From Patiria pectinifera (lineage: Eukaryota; Echinodermata; Asteroidea; Valvatida; Asterinidae): a stretch of 64,000 nucleotides of DNA. The notes under the pieces are model-generated. The model saw only the letters and a program-made list of their open reading frames with translations, was not told the origin of the DNA and did not search any database. Shown one piece after another: positions 48,601-58,230 of the stretch. The translations under genes were made by a program, and so were the position numbers. Within the stretch, counting starts at the first letter, position 1; every line of letters begins with the position of its first letter. The stretch spans positions 32,109,916-32,173,915 of the forward strand of contig CM057148.1 in NCBI GenBank assembly GCA_029964075.1. The letters are read 5' to 3'.

Positions 48601-51600
48601 AATATGTCGTACTTGATAATCACTAAAATATTCAAGTAAATTGCCCAGCAAAGTAGCCGATGTGGGTTATATGATGGCTCGGTACAAAACGCAGTGAGGC
48701 GTGCGCACTGAGCCATGAATCCTAAAAGTACATCTCGCCTATCACATTCAGTTTGTGAAAGCACCTTTCTATACTGTCGGTCATATTCTCAAATAGGCTA
48801 ATGGTGATGACGATGGCGGGCAGATTAACAGAAGATAGATCAGGCAAATATGGTTCATCAATCTTCTATAGTATATGTAACGTTATTGACATTAAACAAA
48901 AATAAAGTGGCATTACATTTCAGCCTTAGCCAGGCCTTCTTCAGAGGTAAATGACAGAGGAACAAGAAATAAACATGTAGGGGACACACAAACATGCAGG
49001 GTTGGAAGGAGAACCACAAAGAGTGATGGGGGGCAGACCAATCCATATCTGGCTACCATCTCTCAATTTTTTGGTCTACATGTACACATCTATATTCCAT
49101 GACTGAAATTTAAAAAAATTATATCAATATTTCTTGCTCCAAATATTTTCGAATCAGTTTAAAAGGAGGTCCAATGTAAAATTAAAGTTGCATTTAGATA
49201 TCCGTTAGTGGTCATTGCTGAAACCAAGGGGTGGCTGTGGAGTTTAGGGTCCGAGTGTCTATAACAGATGAAACATCCACCTTTAACTTTTACTTTTGTC
49301 AAATCTCAACATGTTCAAGTTTTGCAAAGACTAGTACAAATTGTCGTACTCCTAAGTTAGAGTTTCTTCATCAGATTTACACTTGATAGTAGTTAAACAA
49401 TATTTATTATTATTTTTTTTTTTAAAGTGGCAAAAATATATGGTGTTCATCAAATAAGGTTTTCCCATTCTTTAAATTAGGTTGTTTCCAATTTTTTAAA
49501 TTGATTGTGACAATAACAAATTCTGTAGCCATGTTGTAATTTATAGCATGAAGCAAACACGAAGAGCACTCGCATGACACAGTTAAGCAGGTACAAGTGA
49601 TTCCTAACTTTCAATCACTTCCTTCACATCTCCATGAACATCAACATCTCAAGGACAGACTGTTCATCTGTAATTAGTGTCTTGTTGTTTATTTAGATTA
49701 TTGTTATTTATTATCCGCGGTCTCGGTCTCGGACCATTTCGGTCTCGGTCTCGGTCCGCCTTGAAGGGGCTGGTCTCGGTCTCGGTCTCGCAACTTCAGG
49801 TCTCAGTCGTGGTCTCGGTCTCGGACTATCCGGTCTACAACACTGAAAGGGGCCGGGTTATTTTGACCATCTCTGCCCCCCCCCAAGATCTCGGCCATCG
49901 AGTGACGAACATTTTTGACACTCAGCACATGCATAGAGCAGCTCTCCCTACATAACCAACAAATTTGATGACTATAGGTCAAAGGGTTTTGGAATTATGG
50001 CTGATTAATTATTCATATGTACAAATGGCAATTCTGCTCTGTGTACTCGACGTATATATTCGCCGGAAAATTTTTCGCTACGCGGCAACCCTTTGTCCGA
50101 TTTTTATGTTTTTGGTATCAAAAGATGCGCAAAGCTCGAGGCTAAAAAGTCATAACAGCTCGGGTCGCGAAAAAGAATTTTTTAGAGGCTATCGCGGAAA
50201 ATGTTGAGAGGGGGCGGATTCCCCCCCCCCCGGCCCCTTTAGGGCTAAAGCACCTGCGCATGCAGACCAGATAGCTGATTACAGTGATGATTTCGCAGCA
50301 GACGTTGCAGCAAACGTGAGCATGATAACCAGTCGGTGGCCGGCCTCAAATGCCAAGCTGACAAAAATCACACATGACAAATTTAGTATTGTCAATTATA
50401 TCGTCGTCAATGAAAGACGGCTGGCCGAAGGACGTACATCCCGTTGTCAAGCGATACTGGGAGAAACAGGATAAGCCAGATCAACGGCATACTGACATAT
50501 GGGGACCGCATCATCATTCCACAGAATATGCAGCCAGAAATGCTGGAGAAACTCCACGAGGGTCACCCATGGGGTCACCCAGAGCCGACTTCGTGCCAAT
50601 CAAGCCGTATGGTGGCCCAGCCTGGAAGCGGTACTGAAATTGTGCAGCACATTCAAATATGCGTTCAACTGAGAAAGTTACAGTGATAGCCTGACTCCCG
50701 GTTGACTTAAATTTATAAATATTGGTGAATGTAGATTGGCGGATAACGCAATGTAAATACTCATCAATTTGTGTTCATTCTGAACAGAGTTGCAGAAAGG
50801 CTTTGATGATAACTGTAGTGAAGGAATGGGGTATACAGCTTTCACAGAGTGCCCGCCTGACTGGACAGCACCTCCGATTCTTCATCAGTTTGTGTCTTAT
50901 GTGCATGATTTTGGCTTATTTCCGCTTAGAAGAAAAGTTTGATCCAGTGCGTTACTTAGCATTAAACTCCAGCCGTAACATCACCCTATTGTCCTACAGC
51001 TCCATTGTTTTGCAGGAAAGGAGCGTTGGACACAACGCGCCCTGAAGAAGGTGCAATTGTCTCCATTCGTGCAACATAATGGAGTAACAGAACAATGTAT
51101 TAACAGAACATAAAACGCAAACGACGATTATCGACAATTTTGATAGAAATCTTGACGACTTTGAAAATTGTACACAGTTCTTGACAAATTTGAACATTGT
51201 ACACAGTTCTTGACCAATTTTAAAATAGTACACTATTCTTGACCAAATAGCACACAGTTCTTGACCTATTTGAAATTGGGACATGAATAGGGACATGTGA
51301 GGGCACAGAACCGCTGGTGAGGATAGACTGAGGTGTGCATTTGTATAATTTTGTTGTTTTAGTCTATCCCCCAGCGTTACTGTTATTTTTATTTGCTGAT
51401 GTAATTGTAATATAAACCATGTTTCTTCTGTTGTTGATATTTCATATTCTATGTACTTTTTGGTCTGACCCAAAATGGCTAGCAAGTACTATTGCAATTT
51501 TAAAGATACCTATTTTTTTCTGAAGAACTTGATCTCTTTTTGAGTAGATTTGATAGTTATGCAAAGTTACGAAATTATGTCAATGACAAGTCCTGTCATT

Positions 51601-54600
51601 AGGTTTACGTTTGTCAGGTCCTGCTGCATTGTGGCTTGCAGATTTGCAAAATAGCATAAAAACAGACTGTAAAAAAGTTGTTGAAGAGCTAAAATCAGTT
51701 TTCGAAGGCAAAAGTGTCCGCTGGGTGCTGGAAGCCAAATTAGCTGAGCGCCAACAAGGTGAAAGTGAATCACTAGAGCTTTATTTCAATGACATTGTTC
51801 ACTTAACTAGGCAACTGCATCGCTCAGAAAATGAGCAAATGACCCTATTTGTTCGAGGCCTTAGACCATCAGTTATGAGCTTTTGTGATTTCGAAAGAGC
51901 CTGAAAACATGGCGGGTGCTATCAATCATGCTCGTCTTGGCGAAAATGTCGAAAAATTTCTCGACAACACCAGAAAAGTCAACAACATTGCCCATATTTC
52001 TTTGGTCAATGAAAATTGTGACAAGCTTGACCAGCTGCAAACTCAAATAAATTCCCTTGAGACTAAAGTTCGATCGGGTCGAGCACCACAACATAAGGGT
52101 CACCGGCAACGCCCAAACCACACTCCAACAGCATCCCAATAGTTCAAAGGTTATTGCAATCGCTGTGGAAAAATTGGTCATAAACAGGCTGACTGCTACT
52201 CTCAATTCCACAAAGATGGTCATCCTTTAAACTGAACAAACCGTCTGGTAGTATAGGGATCAATGTAGATGGCTTTGAAATTCGTATGACCCCATTGAAA
52301 TTGATTTGGACTAGGGTAGTACAATTTCAGTTACTATTAGTAAAGATACTTTGAAATTTCTTATAGATACATGTGACACCAGTAACTTAATTTCAAAAAT
52401 GTGGGCCGGTGCAGCTAGCGCCATAACAGTCGGTACGGTATCCCAGTGTGCCTGCCTGATTGCATATGTCCGCAACAACTTGAGACAGTTTGTGGCGACC
52501 AAGCTGTTGTCCTGGGTACCAAACCTGACCACGTGGTTTGGCAAGCGGGCGAAGGTAAAACGCATTTGTTGCTTAATGTCCAGGGCAGTGTTGGAGACAT
52601 GTCTCAAACAGTCTTATGACACATCGGGATGGGTTCATAATTTTCTCAAAGGCATCAACGATTTTAGGCTTAACCCTTCTGTGTTTCAGTCTTCCCTGGT
52701 TGGCTTTCAAGACATCCTCTGTGTATCTTGTCAGCAAGAACTGTAAGTTGAGAATTCACATGTCGAGAATTTCTATGTTCTTGGCCTCCATGTAAAGCAA
52801 AGTTTAGCCCAAATAGGTGTTTAGGAGTTGTGTTGGGTTGTCACTCCCGATAACTCCCGAAGACATTTTTTCTTCCTCCTCCTTCGTTATAATCTCCGCT
52901 GGCTTTGGCTTGGATCCTAATCCAGTTGATGCCTGATCCTTCATCAGCCCGTCCAAAGTGTTCTTTATCTGGATGAAATCTGGGTCCTGAAGAAACTTGT
53001 ACGAACTGCTCAATGTGTCAAAGTACAGTTGGAGCTGATCACCAGTTCATGAAGGGTCTGTCCGGGATAGTCCTCACCATTTTGTTTCTCCCCTTCACAC
53101 AAAAATCGAGCTATGGAGTAGTTCAACTCGCCCTCCAAACTCACATTGATAAGGCTGTATTAAGCGAGGGATCATTAATTGCTCTCTTGTTTCGTTTAGC
53201 TTGCCACTGACGAAAAAGATCCAAGGCCCACTTGACCTTTTCATAGTAGTGTCTGCCAACCTGCATACAAACAGAAAAGAAATGCTTGTATTACAACCAA
53301 AGTCACCGACATCACTAAAAAAACACAACCTTGTCAGTGATCATTTCGTTTGAATAAAATTAATAGCCAAATTTTTAATTCAGCAGAAATTTGAATGTGG
53401 TGAACTTGTACCCAGGTCACATCACACCCATGCAGTCAGCTTGTGTAGTCATCCAATATACAGTCTGTTATTTTTCTTATGAATTTTAACAAATCAAATT
53501 CTCACACTTTCGTTTTTGTTTCAAAGGAACGACTCTAAAGAGCATAACCAACAAAAGTAAATTTCACAAGATTTAAAACTAGCAAAGTTGTTATTTACGC
53601 AAAACAAAATTTCCAGTTTACTTCAGGCTTCGTACATTTACTTATACGGTTCTGTAACGACCAACACAGATTTTCTCGCTAAAAAAGTAATATTACTATT
53701 CATGTATTTCTATGATTCGTCACAATACAAAAGTATTTTGTGGGTATAATTGTTCTTTAAACTTTTCGAAAACATGCTCAAAGAAATAGTGCCTACCTTC
53801 TTCGTGTGATTTCTGACATTGCTTCGTCACCCTTCGGCTTTTCAAAGCGTTCGAAAGTAAGTACATGTACGTCTTTTTGCTCAGCCAGCCCACCGGAACC
53901 CGAAGTACCAGCAGCTTCTTGCTCTTCAATAGCCAATGTCCGATACAATTGACTGATAAGAAAATTTCTTGCCGGCTGATTTCGGGAGTCAAAATCATCT
54001 TCCACTGTACCAGAACTACCAATCTCGTCCTTTTGGGACGTTTGGAACATTAAGTATGCCGAATAAAACATTCTCTGATGTCCCATCACTGTCTGACGGC
54101 CGAAAGGTCGATTGTGTCAGGAAAAGTTCCCTTAATTCCCTGTGACTTGAACTGCTCCACGCCATCGTTTCATATAAAATGAACCAAGAAAAGCCCTTCT
54201 TCCTTTTGTTTTACTTGATGTATCATTGACTGCACGTAGTTTGTGTCTTGTTAGTATTGAACGAACGTAAACTGAACATTGTACTTTAAAAAGGTTTTTT
54301 GCTTTTTCAAAAGCTATCTAAAATGCAAGGTTTGCATAAAGCTATAGCTTATTATGTTGATTGTATTTTTTCAGGTCAATCCCGTAATAAGCAGTTTGCA
54401 GCAGTTTTTTTATTTAAAGTTATTCAAAGTTCACTTTTAAATCATATTATGTATGGTTTGATATCAAATCCTGTTCCCTGAGGTTCTCTCTTCAAGTGAA
54501 GCTCAGGAAACCATTTAAAAATACAGTATCGAAGCCCGACATTTGCAGGCGCTTACCACGTATTTATAGCTTTGTACCTACAGAATCATCTGAAAGGGGC

Positions 54601-56283
54601 CATGACATGAATTCTACAATCTAACTCGTTATTTGCTAACATAAATGTTCACTGTACTGTGTAAAAACGAATACGACCCTTTTTATTGAATTTCATAAAA
54701 GTGTCCCTTTTTTTCTAAAGTTCAATTATTTTATATTGTTGCCGACAACTAAGGGCACTTTGCGGTGATGTCACTTGATCTACGTATAACGTTACCGTTG
54801 AAAACGTTTTGCATCGACTGTTTACTAAATAATTGACTGAATAACCAAAGAAACACTAATAAGTCAACCACTATAATACCCTGATTTCTGGCAACTTTTG
54901 GTGATGAAGCAGGTGTGAAACTTACGCTCTGCCAAAAACAGATACTAAGCCTTTGCTCATGAATATTGAAATAATCATCAGCCATAAAAGCAAACAAGGC
55001 CAGGAAAACCCTCAAAACTTGCAATGCGAAGATTGAAATAAAAATGAAATGGAACACAAATATATAGTTGGCCTACAGGGGCCCTTAAAAATGTAAACCG
55101 TACAGTATGTCTAGCGTCACGGGCTAGGGACAGACAATAACACCGGATGCGATATAGAATTAATGAGAGCCAGATATTCATCGAAACATCATTTTCTGTG
55201 TCAAAATAAACGTATTCTATTATTTATTTTAGAGAAAAATGATATCCGATCATTTATAATTTATTAACTGCGGGGATACAAAATAAACACAATCACTAAT
55301 ATTCAACTGGCTACCATCTGCCTTGTCAACCGCTGCAACAACGTTAATGGACTTGCATTCAAAACTAGAAAGCACTCAGAGAGCGCAAAAACTCCGCAAA
55401 CGCTAAACTATTCCCCGCCATAATTGTCAATAGACCCAAAAGAAACACTCGCATAAATGGTGAAGAATCCTTTCAAAAAAATCCTGGAGACCAAGATCCG
55501 GATCACTTCCAAAATCAAATGAATTCGTACTTGTAGCAAGGACCACCCCTTAAAATATTTTCATGCAAATCCGTCCATATTTTTTAGTTATCTTGTTAAC
55601 AGACAATCAACCAACCAACAAACAAACAAACAGACACCGATGAAAACATAACCTCCTTGGCGGAGGTAATAAAATTAGTTGATTCTGATTCAACATATGG
55701 ACGCGATACTGCAATAGCAAAAGGATGGGCGAGTCTATTCCAATCATGACATGAATTGTACACTTATACCACTTTGACAGTGTGCGGGTACATACCATTT
55801 GATTGTTTTCGGGTTAATGTTTTAAGCACACCTTACAATGATTTAAGGCGGTTGCATCCTCATCCAGTGACGTAGCCACGGTGGAGGGGGGGCTGGAGAT
55901 CCTAAAATTCCGTGACCCCACCCGAGTTCCACAGGTTTTTTTCATAATAACAATACCGGAGTCTTATGTGGCGCACGTATCTACCAACAATTAGGTACTC
56001 AAGGTGCTGGTAATTATGTCCATTTTTAAAGACAGGTAAATGAAGTTTATGAGAAATATGAGACCCACTATGTAGCACCTTTATAAGGATTTTCGAAGGT
56101 ACTGCGGCGCATATTGCTTATGGTGTAAATCGAGGATTTTCTATTGTTCCTCATCATCGGTCTTTTGTTTAAAATCTAACAAACGATATAACACACTTAG
56201 TTATATACCTTATTTGGTATATAATTTTTCAACGGAGAGTATAACTTACCTGTGAGTGCTGATACCACTAGAAGAGAAAGCAT
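36499..56283 (-). CDS. Secreted F5/8 type C (discoidin) domain protein, five exons
   Basis: Exons on the minus strand are 56283-56250, 45071-44914, 39090-38954, 38719-38548 and 36645-36499. Lengths 34, 158, 137, 172 and 147 nt sum to 648 nt, that is 215 residues plus a TAA stop. Junction phases agree throughout (1, 0, 2, 0). Residues 1-17 form a signal peptide (MLSLLVVSALTVFMGGV). Residues 18-64 are Pro/Glu-rich with Cys21 and Cys55 and match nothing I know. Residues 66-212 form a complete discoidin domain running from a Cys before PEPLGMEDRTIADGQIRASS to the closing LRLELLGC. Such domains bind sugars, phospholipids or matrix proteins outside the cell, and small single-domain forms often act as lectins. 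The ligand here cannot be read from sequence. Intron 1 (11.2 kb) and intron 2 (5.8 kb) are loaded with transposons, yet all splice sites are intact. Confidence 0.85.
36951..37371. mobile_element. piggyBac-like MITE, copy C (421 bp), in intron 4 of the discoidin gene
   Basis: TTAA at 36951-36954 and 37368-37371 flank CCCTAAAAGGG and CCCTTTTAGGG. The interior shares CATCTTTTGATACCAAAAAC and CTCTATGCATGTTCCGAG with copies B and D. Confidence 0.85.
37990..38150 (+). repeat. Short tandem duplication, about 75 bp
   Basis: CAGCAAATTTACACAA...GAGATATCAATATTTT occurs twice, with a CGTTTCAGCAAATTT doublet at its front. It lies in intron 4 of the discoidin gene. Confidence 0.65.
38548..38719 (-). CDS. 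Exon 4 of the discoidin gene (domain core)
   Basis: Acceptor TACTATGTGTACAG and donor GTAGTC. It encodes DANPWIEVDLEKSTVVYGII and then TQGGLIDWYVEKYTVAY, the central strands of the discoidin beta-barrel, and ends in SDGNGDIK, phase 0. Confidence 0.85.
38954..39090 (-). CDS. Exon 3 of the discoidin gene (domain start)
   Basis: The acceptor is taken at CGGCCGAG (39092-39091) so that the exon begins with two Cys codons in phase 0. A second AG eight bases later is possible but breaks the phase. It encodes PEPLGMEDRTIADGQIRASS and RLNNMNGKWNPK, the standard opening of an F5/8C domain. Donor GTAAGT. Confidence 0.85.
40014..41490. mobile_element. Non-autonomous TIR element with internal foldbacks
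   Basis: The ends are ACACTCTCAAAAAGA at 40014 and TTCTTTTGGGAGAGTGT ending at 41490. Sub-terminal sequence on both sides is rich in GTAAAA/TTTTAC repeats (40040-40230, 41280-41470). Inside, a pair of inverted arms of about 110 bp (near 40320-40430 and 41040-41125) encloses several CCAACTCGTACG blocks and inverted CGTACGAGTTGG blocks. ORFs here read through the repeats. The class is uncertain. Confidence 0.7.
41532..43790. mobile_element. Long inverted-repeat (foldback) element, 2.26 kb, ACAT duplication
   Basis: It begins GGGTCATTCCATGTCAGACC and ends with the exact inverse. It is flanked by ACAT (41528-41531 and 43791-43794). The arms run inward about 900 bp on each side, to TTATCTTCAAGCAAACTT near 42440 and its inverse near 42845, leaving a loop of about 400 bp that holds another copy of CTTCAAGCAAACTTGA. 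Arm identity looks high with scattered changes. No transposase frame was found. Confidence 0.85.
42176..42295. mobile_element. hAT-like MITE inside the left arm (mirrored in the right arm)
   Basis: CAGTGGCGCACCCAGG opens it, and GGGTGCGACTG near 42282-42292 closes it. The mirror copy lies at about 42965-43145 in the right arm (...GGTGCGCCACTG). Its presence in both arms means the insertion predates the arm duplication. Confidence 0.55.
43941..43957 (+). repeat. C homopolymer tract
   Basis: A run of about 17 C follows ATTT. Length in such runs is unreliable in assemblies. Confidence 0.8.
44399..44583. mobile_element. Small MITE with AAGCCCGGTTCA ends
   Basis: AAGCCCGGTTCAAATACT at the left and AGTATGAACCGGGCTT at the right are inverted. 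The interior is rich in GCGAATGCGAA-type units and TGACGTC. No target duplication is clear. Confidence 0.7.
44914..45071 (-). CDS. Exon 2 of the discoidin gene
   Basis: Acceptor TTTGTATTTTTCCGAAG and donor GTAAGT, entering in phase 1 and leaving in phase 0. It encodes FMGGVDSSCSQARVGYFG, then an acidic proline-rich stretch (PPPEPDPEDPYYW), then RHVMREARERCPGKMG. The Cys pair could form a disulfide. I do not recognise this module. Confidence 0.75.
46275..46815. repeat. Foldback array of TAGTCCGAA / TTCGGACTA units
   Basis: The left two-thirds contains more than ten direct copies of GATAGTCCGAA-like words. From about 46612 the same word appears in reverse (TTCGGACTATCGAACC) to the end. The whole can fold into one long imperfect hairpin. 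It interrupts the gypsy RNase H. Confidence 0.8.
46998..47667. mobile_element. TIR element with CCCTGTCACAC ends
   Basis: The left end AAAGGGCCCTGTCACAC and the right end GTGTGACAGGGGCTTT are inverted, and the match extends through GCGTATCCTAATTCCTTATG (right-hand inverse near 47633-47651). The interior is rich in ACGC/GCGT and CGCA words. Overlapping ORFs on both strands (47036-47555) are compositional. A PIF/Harbinger type is possible, but the target duplication is unclear. Confidence 0.7.
47838..47877. mobile_element. piggyBac-like MITE, right-end fragment (copy E)
   Basis: GTGAGGGGGGGCGGATTACA ... GGCCCTTTTAGGGTTAA matches the right end of the other copies. The rest of the copy is missing. 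Confidence 0.65.
48905..49050. repeat. Dispersed repeat, copy 1 (partner at 61935-62080)
   Basis: It shares AACATGTAGGGGACACACA, GCAGGGTTGGAAGGAGAA and CTTCTTCAGAGGYAAATGAC with 61935-62080, in the same orientation. On the minus strand it carries CCTCTGAAGAAGGCCTGGCT, a motif often seen near 3' ends of invertebrate retroelements. Confidence 0.75.
49846..50244. mobile_element. piggyBac-like MITE, copy D, target of the hAT insertion
   Basis: It starts AAAGGGGCCGGGTTATTTTGA just after the hAT end and finishes CGGCCCCTTTAGGG at 50244, followed by CTAA. The outermost left bases CCC lie 2.8 kb away at 46995-46997, after CTAA at 46991-46994. CTAA is therefore its target duplication, and later elements inserted inside its left terminal repeat. 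Confidence 0.75.
50691..51149. other. Unassigned sequence
   Basis: No motif-bearing frame was found between the gypsy relic and the minisatellite. Confidence 0.45.
51150..51282 (+). repeat. Minisatellite, about 30-35 bp units
   Basis: Four to five degenerate units of TTGACNAATTTGAA(N)ATTGTACACAGTTC are seen, for example ACACAGTTCTTGAC at 51173, 51209 and 51251. Confidence 0.75.
51585..52405 (+). pseudogene. LTR-retroelement gag-protease relic
   Basis: The gag capsid-like frame (51611-51904) reads GPAALWLADLQNSIKTD and LELYFNDIVHLTRQLHRSEN. After a one-base frame change it continues to 52142. The nucleocapsid knuckle CNRCGKIGHKQADC (CX2CX4HX4C) lies near 52155-52197. A protease-like KFLIDTCDTSNLIS (DTC where DTG is expected) lies near 52351-52395. 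The relic stops abruptly at about 52405, where minus-strand recombinase-like sequence begins. Confidence 0.7.
52405..54089 (-). pseudogene. Crypton/DUF3504-type tyrosine-recombinase-like relic
   Basis: The first exon ends at 53797 (donor GTAGGC) with VLTFERFEKPKGDEAMSEI. An acceptor AG at 53254-53253 restores phase, and the next exon reads YYEKVKWALDLFRQWQAKRN. Then come SIARFLCEG, EDYPGQTLHELVIS, FLQDPDFIQIKNTLDGLMK and GVIGSDNPTQLLNTYLG, and further on RCVIRLFETCLQHCPG and AFYLRPLAKPRGQVWYPGQQ. This order matches the DUF3504 family found in ZMYM/QRICH1/KIAA1958-like proteins and derived from Crypton recombinases. Stops after ALSM and SNCTLTH and the loss of the C-terminal catalytic part near 52400 show it is dead. 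Confidence 0.65.
54090..55440. other. No recognised gene
   Basis: AT-rich intron sequence of the discoidin gene. No motif-bearing frame on either strand. Confidence 0.5.
55441..55680 (+). repeat. Dispersed repeat ending CCTCCTTGGCGGAGGT
   Basis: It contains GATCCGGATCAC, CAAATCCGTCCATA, a CCAACCAACAAACAAACAAA run and ACCTCCTTGGCGGAGGT. The series is familiar from widespread marine-animal retroelement tails. The class is not certain. Confidence 0.5.
56250..56283 (-). CDS. Exon 1 of the discoidin gene (signal peptide start)
   Basis: The ATG at 56283-56281 lies in AACGATGC. Eleven codons (MLSLLVVSALT) are followed by one base and the donor GTAAGT (56249-56244), phase 1. The hydrophobic run continues into exon 2, which supports the join. 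Confidence 0.7.
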
Positions 56284-58230
56284 CGTTCCGTCTATTTTCC
56301 CGGATACAAGTAACGAGGATCTTGGCTTGGTTGTATGGAACGCGCTGATCGTTAACGCTAATGAAAAAAATGAACGTCGACCACGAGACAGTCTGACGTC
56401 ACCTTGAACGAGTCCACGGTGGAGCCACATCAAAGAGAGACGGGCGGTGCCATGATAATGCTATTACAGTGGCAACAGCTGATATTCAATTTCAGCTTCG
56501 ACTTTGAAAGCCCAAAAATCCCCATGATATCAACAGAGATTCCATGTTTTCTGGGGTGTCGCTTGAGAGAGAGTGGGGGGATGGGGGTTGACACCCTCAT
56601 TATTCTTTTTTTTTTTTACGCTATCTGACTTTAGGGTCGCTGTTGAAATATATGTAATCATACGAGAACATAATCCCGTGTTTTAACCAAATCCCCCACA
56701 ACTTGTTTACCTTTTTGACGGAATTCCGAAAGGAAGAGCGGAAATCGGTTCATAAATGTACTTAATCATTATAAGAAAGTCAAAGAGATTGGAAACATTA
56801 TGTAACTGTCACGTTTCAATTTGCTACACTTACAAATATTAAATGACCGAAATGTTTAATGAATAATGAAAAGACCTTGCTTTTTCCCAATCAACGTAAA
56901 TGTGCACATGTGACGCGCCACACTACTGAATTACAACACATCAACAATCAACAAAGAAGCCCACCGACGTTCTGGAACTAAATTAAAAAAATCAAACGAG
57001 CGTTAAAGACCATAAAGTCAATAATTAAAAGAAGAAATTATTCAAAACACTTCATATAGAAAAATCTCAACCTCGAGGCACGAATCACATGGCGATTGTA
57101 TACCGATACGACATAGATACCGCAGCGCAGTTCAGAGACAACATCTGAGGGCCCAATGCCATGGCTCTGCTTACCATTAGCAAAGATCCGTGCTTAGCAA
57201 AGAATCCGTGGTTACTTTAGCATAAATGGTTAGCGCATCGTAAGCACATAATTATGTGGTTAGCGTGTTGAAGGTTGAAACCATAGCGGTTGAAAACTGC
57301 CATACCATTTTGCATTTAGCACAAGCGGTAAAACAGGAACCTTGAAAGGTTGGTTTGTAATTTCGCGGTCCGTGTATTAAAGCAATATCCACCGATGCAT
57401 AAATGTGAATAATGGTAATCAGTTGTTTCATAATAGCCATTGTCCGCCTGGTTCGTGACTAGAAGCAGGCAGGCTCGAATAAAGCATTTTTACCTCGTGG
57501 AGATGAAATCGATATCGTACCGATTTGAAACTGTGAAGTCTGGAAGTTACCTATTTTTATTATCTTAATTAATTTCCACACAAAAAAATTGCAATAATTA
57601 ATGCCATGCCATCGAGTCTGCTTCATCGGCAGCACAGTCGCCAACTCTGGGCATTAGGAGGGACCAGAGTATCACCGAGGAGGGGTGCACCTCAAGAAAA
57701 AAACATAATTATATCTCAGTTTACGCTAAGCCTTGTGTTTTTTACGATTGCAGAGGGGGGAGGGTTGCGGAGGTTGTGGGTGGCCCCTTGGCCCCCTTAG
57801 CGACGGGCCTGTTTGCATCGGTTCGGATTACATTAAAATCAGGCATAACATGCACGACTCACTTTATGTGCATTTCCAATTCCTTAAAATAGAGGCCAGT
57901 GGAGGTTAATGTTCTTTCATTACAAGGGACATCGAAATCCCGCGTGAAAATGACATTATTGTCAAATACGAATTAGCTAGTTCAATTCAAAGCAGTACTG
58001 TGTTAAAGTTAAGGGATCCTAAATTTGCGGGCATCTCAATATTCAGCGAAAGCGCACCAACTACATAATAAAGCTGAGTGTCTCCCTTCCCCCCCCCCTC
58101 CCCAACAAAGTTTACCCACAAACAAAGGAATAATATGATCAAGCTATGAACTTACTGTGGGGATCTGTGGAACATCCTAGTGAGGTAATCTTTGTTTTAT
58201 GTTCAGGATTTTCAAGCGTGATGTGTTACG
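56284..58230. other. Upstream region of the discoidin gene, no other gene seen
   Basis: The promoter of the discoidin gene should lie here. I see no convincing TATA box close to the start. A hAT-type end (CCCCCTTAGCGACGGGCCTG, about 57793-57812) is present without a clear partner. Confidence 0.4.

Larger units (their letters stand above)
47675..49845. mobile_element. hAT-like element with GGTCTCG arrays at both ends
   Basis: CAGTGTTGTAGGTCTC at 47675 and GGTCTACAACACTG ending at 49845 are inverted. The flanking octamers TAAGGGGC (47667-47674) and AAAGGGGC (49846-49853) differ at one base, fitting an 8-bp hAT duplication. Arrays of GGTCTCG occupy 47687-47826 and 49718-49835. The centre holds a MITE end (47838-47877) and a dispersed repeat (48905-49050), but no transposase. 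Confidence 0.7.
45480..50690 (+). mobile_element. Split Ty3/gypsy pol relic in intron 1 of the discoidin gene
   Basis: RT pieces lie at 45480-45690 (LNKAVQRARFIIPRLEDVLG, LDAFHGFW) and 45845-46130 (MATFLGLQVDNYGVYAN, WLMGMIYWLSHFIPNAA). RNase H starts near 46235, is cut by a foldback repeat (46275-46815), and resumes as LQTDHKPL and KFHCTAVYSPGKTLVLADAL to 46994. A 3,250-bp insertion follows. The same relic continues from 50245 through DQIADYSDDFAAD to LTYGDRIIIPQNMQPEMLEK and LHEGH, the linker to the integrase zinc domain. It is antisense to the host gene. LTRs were not found. Confidence 0.8.

Noticed and set aside
51150-51282. CRISPR-like spaced repeats
   Set aside because: Units are degenerate and directly adjoining, without unique spacers, in an animal genome. 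It is a minisatellite.
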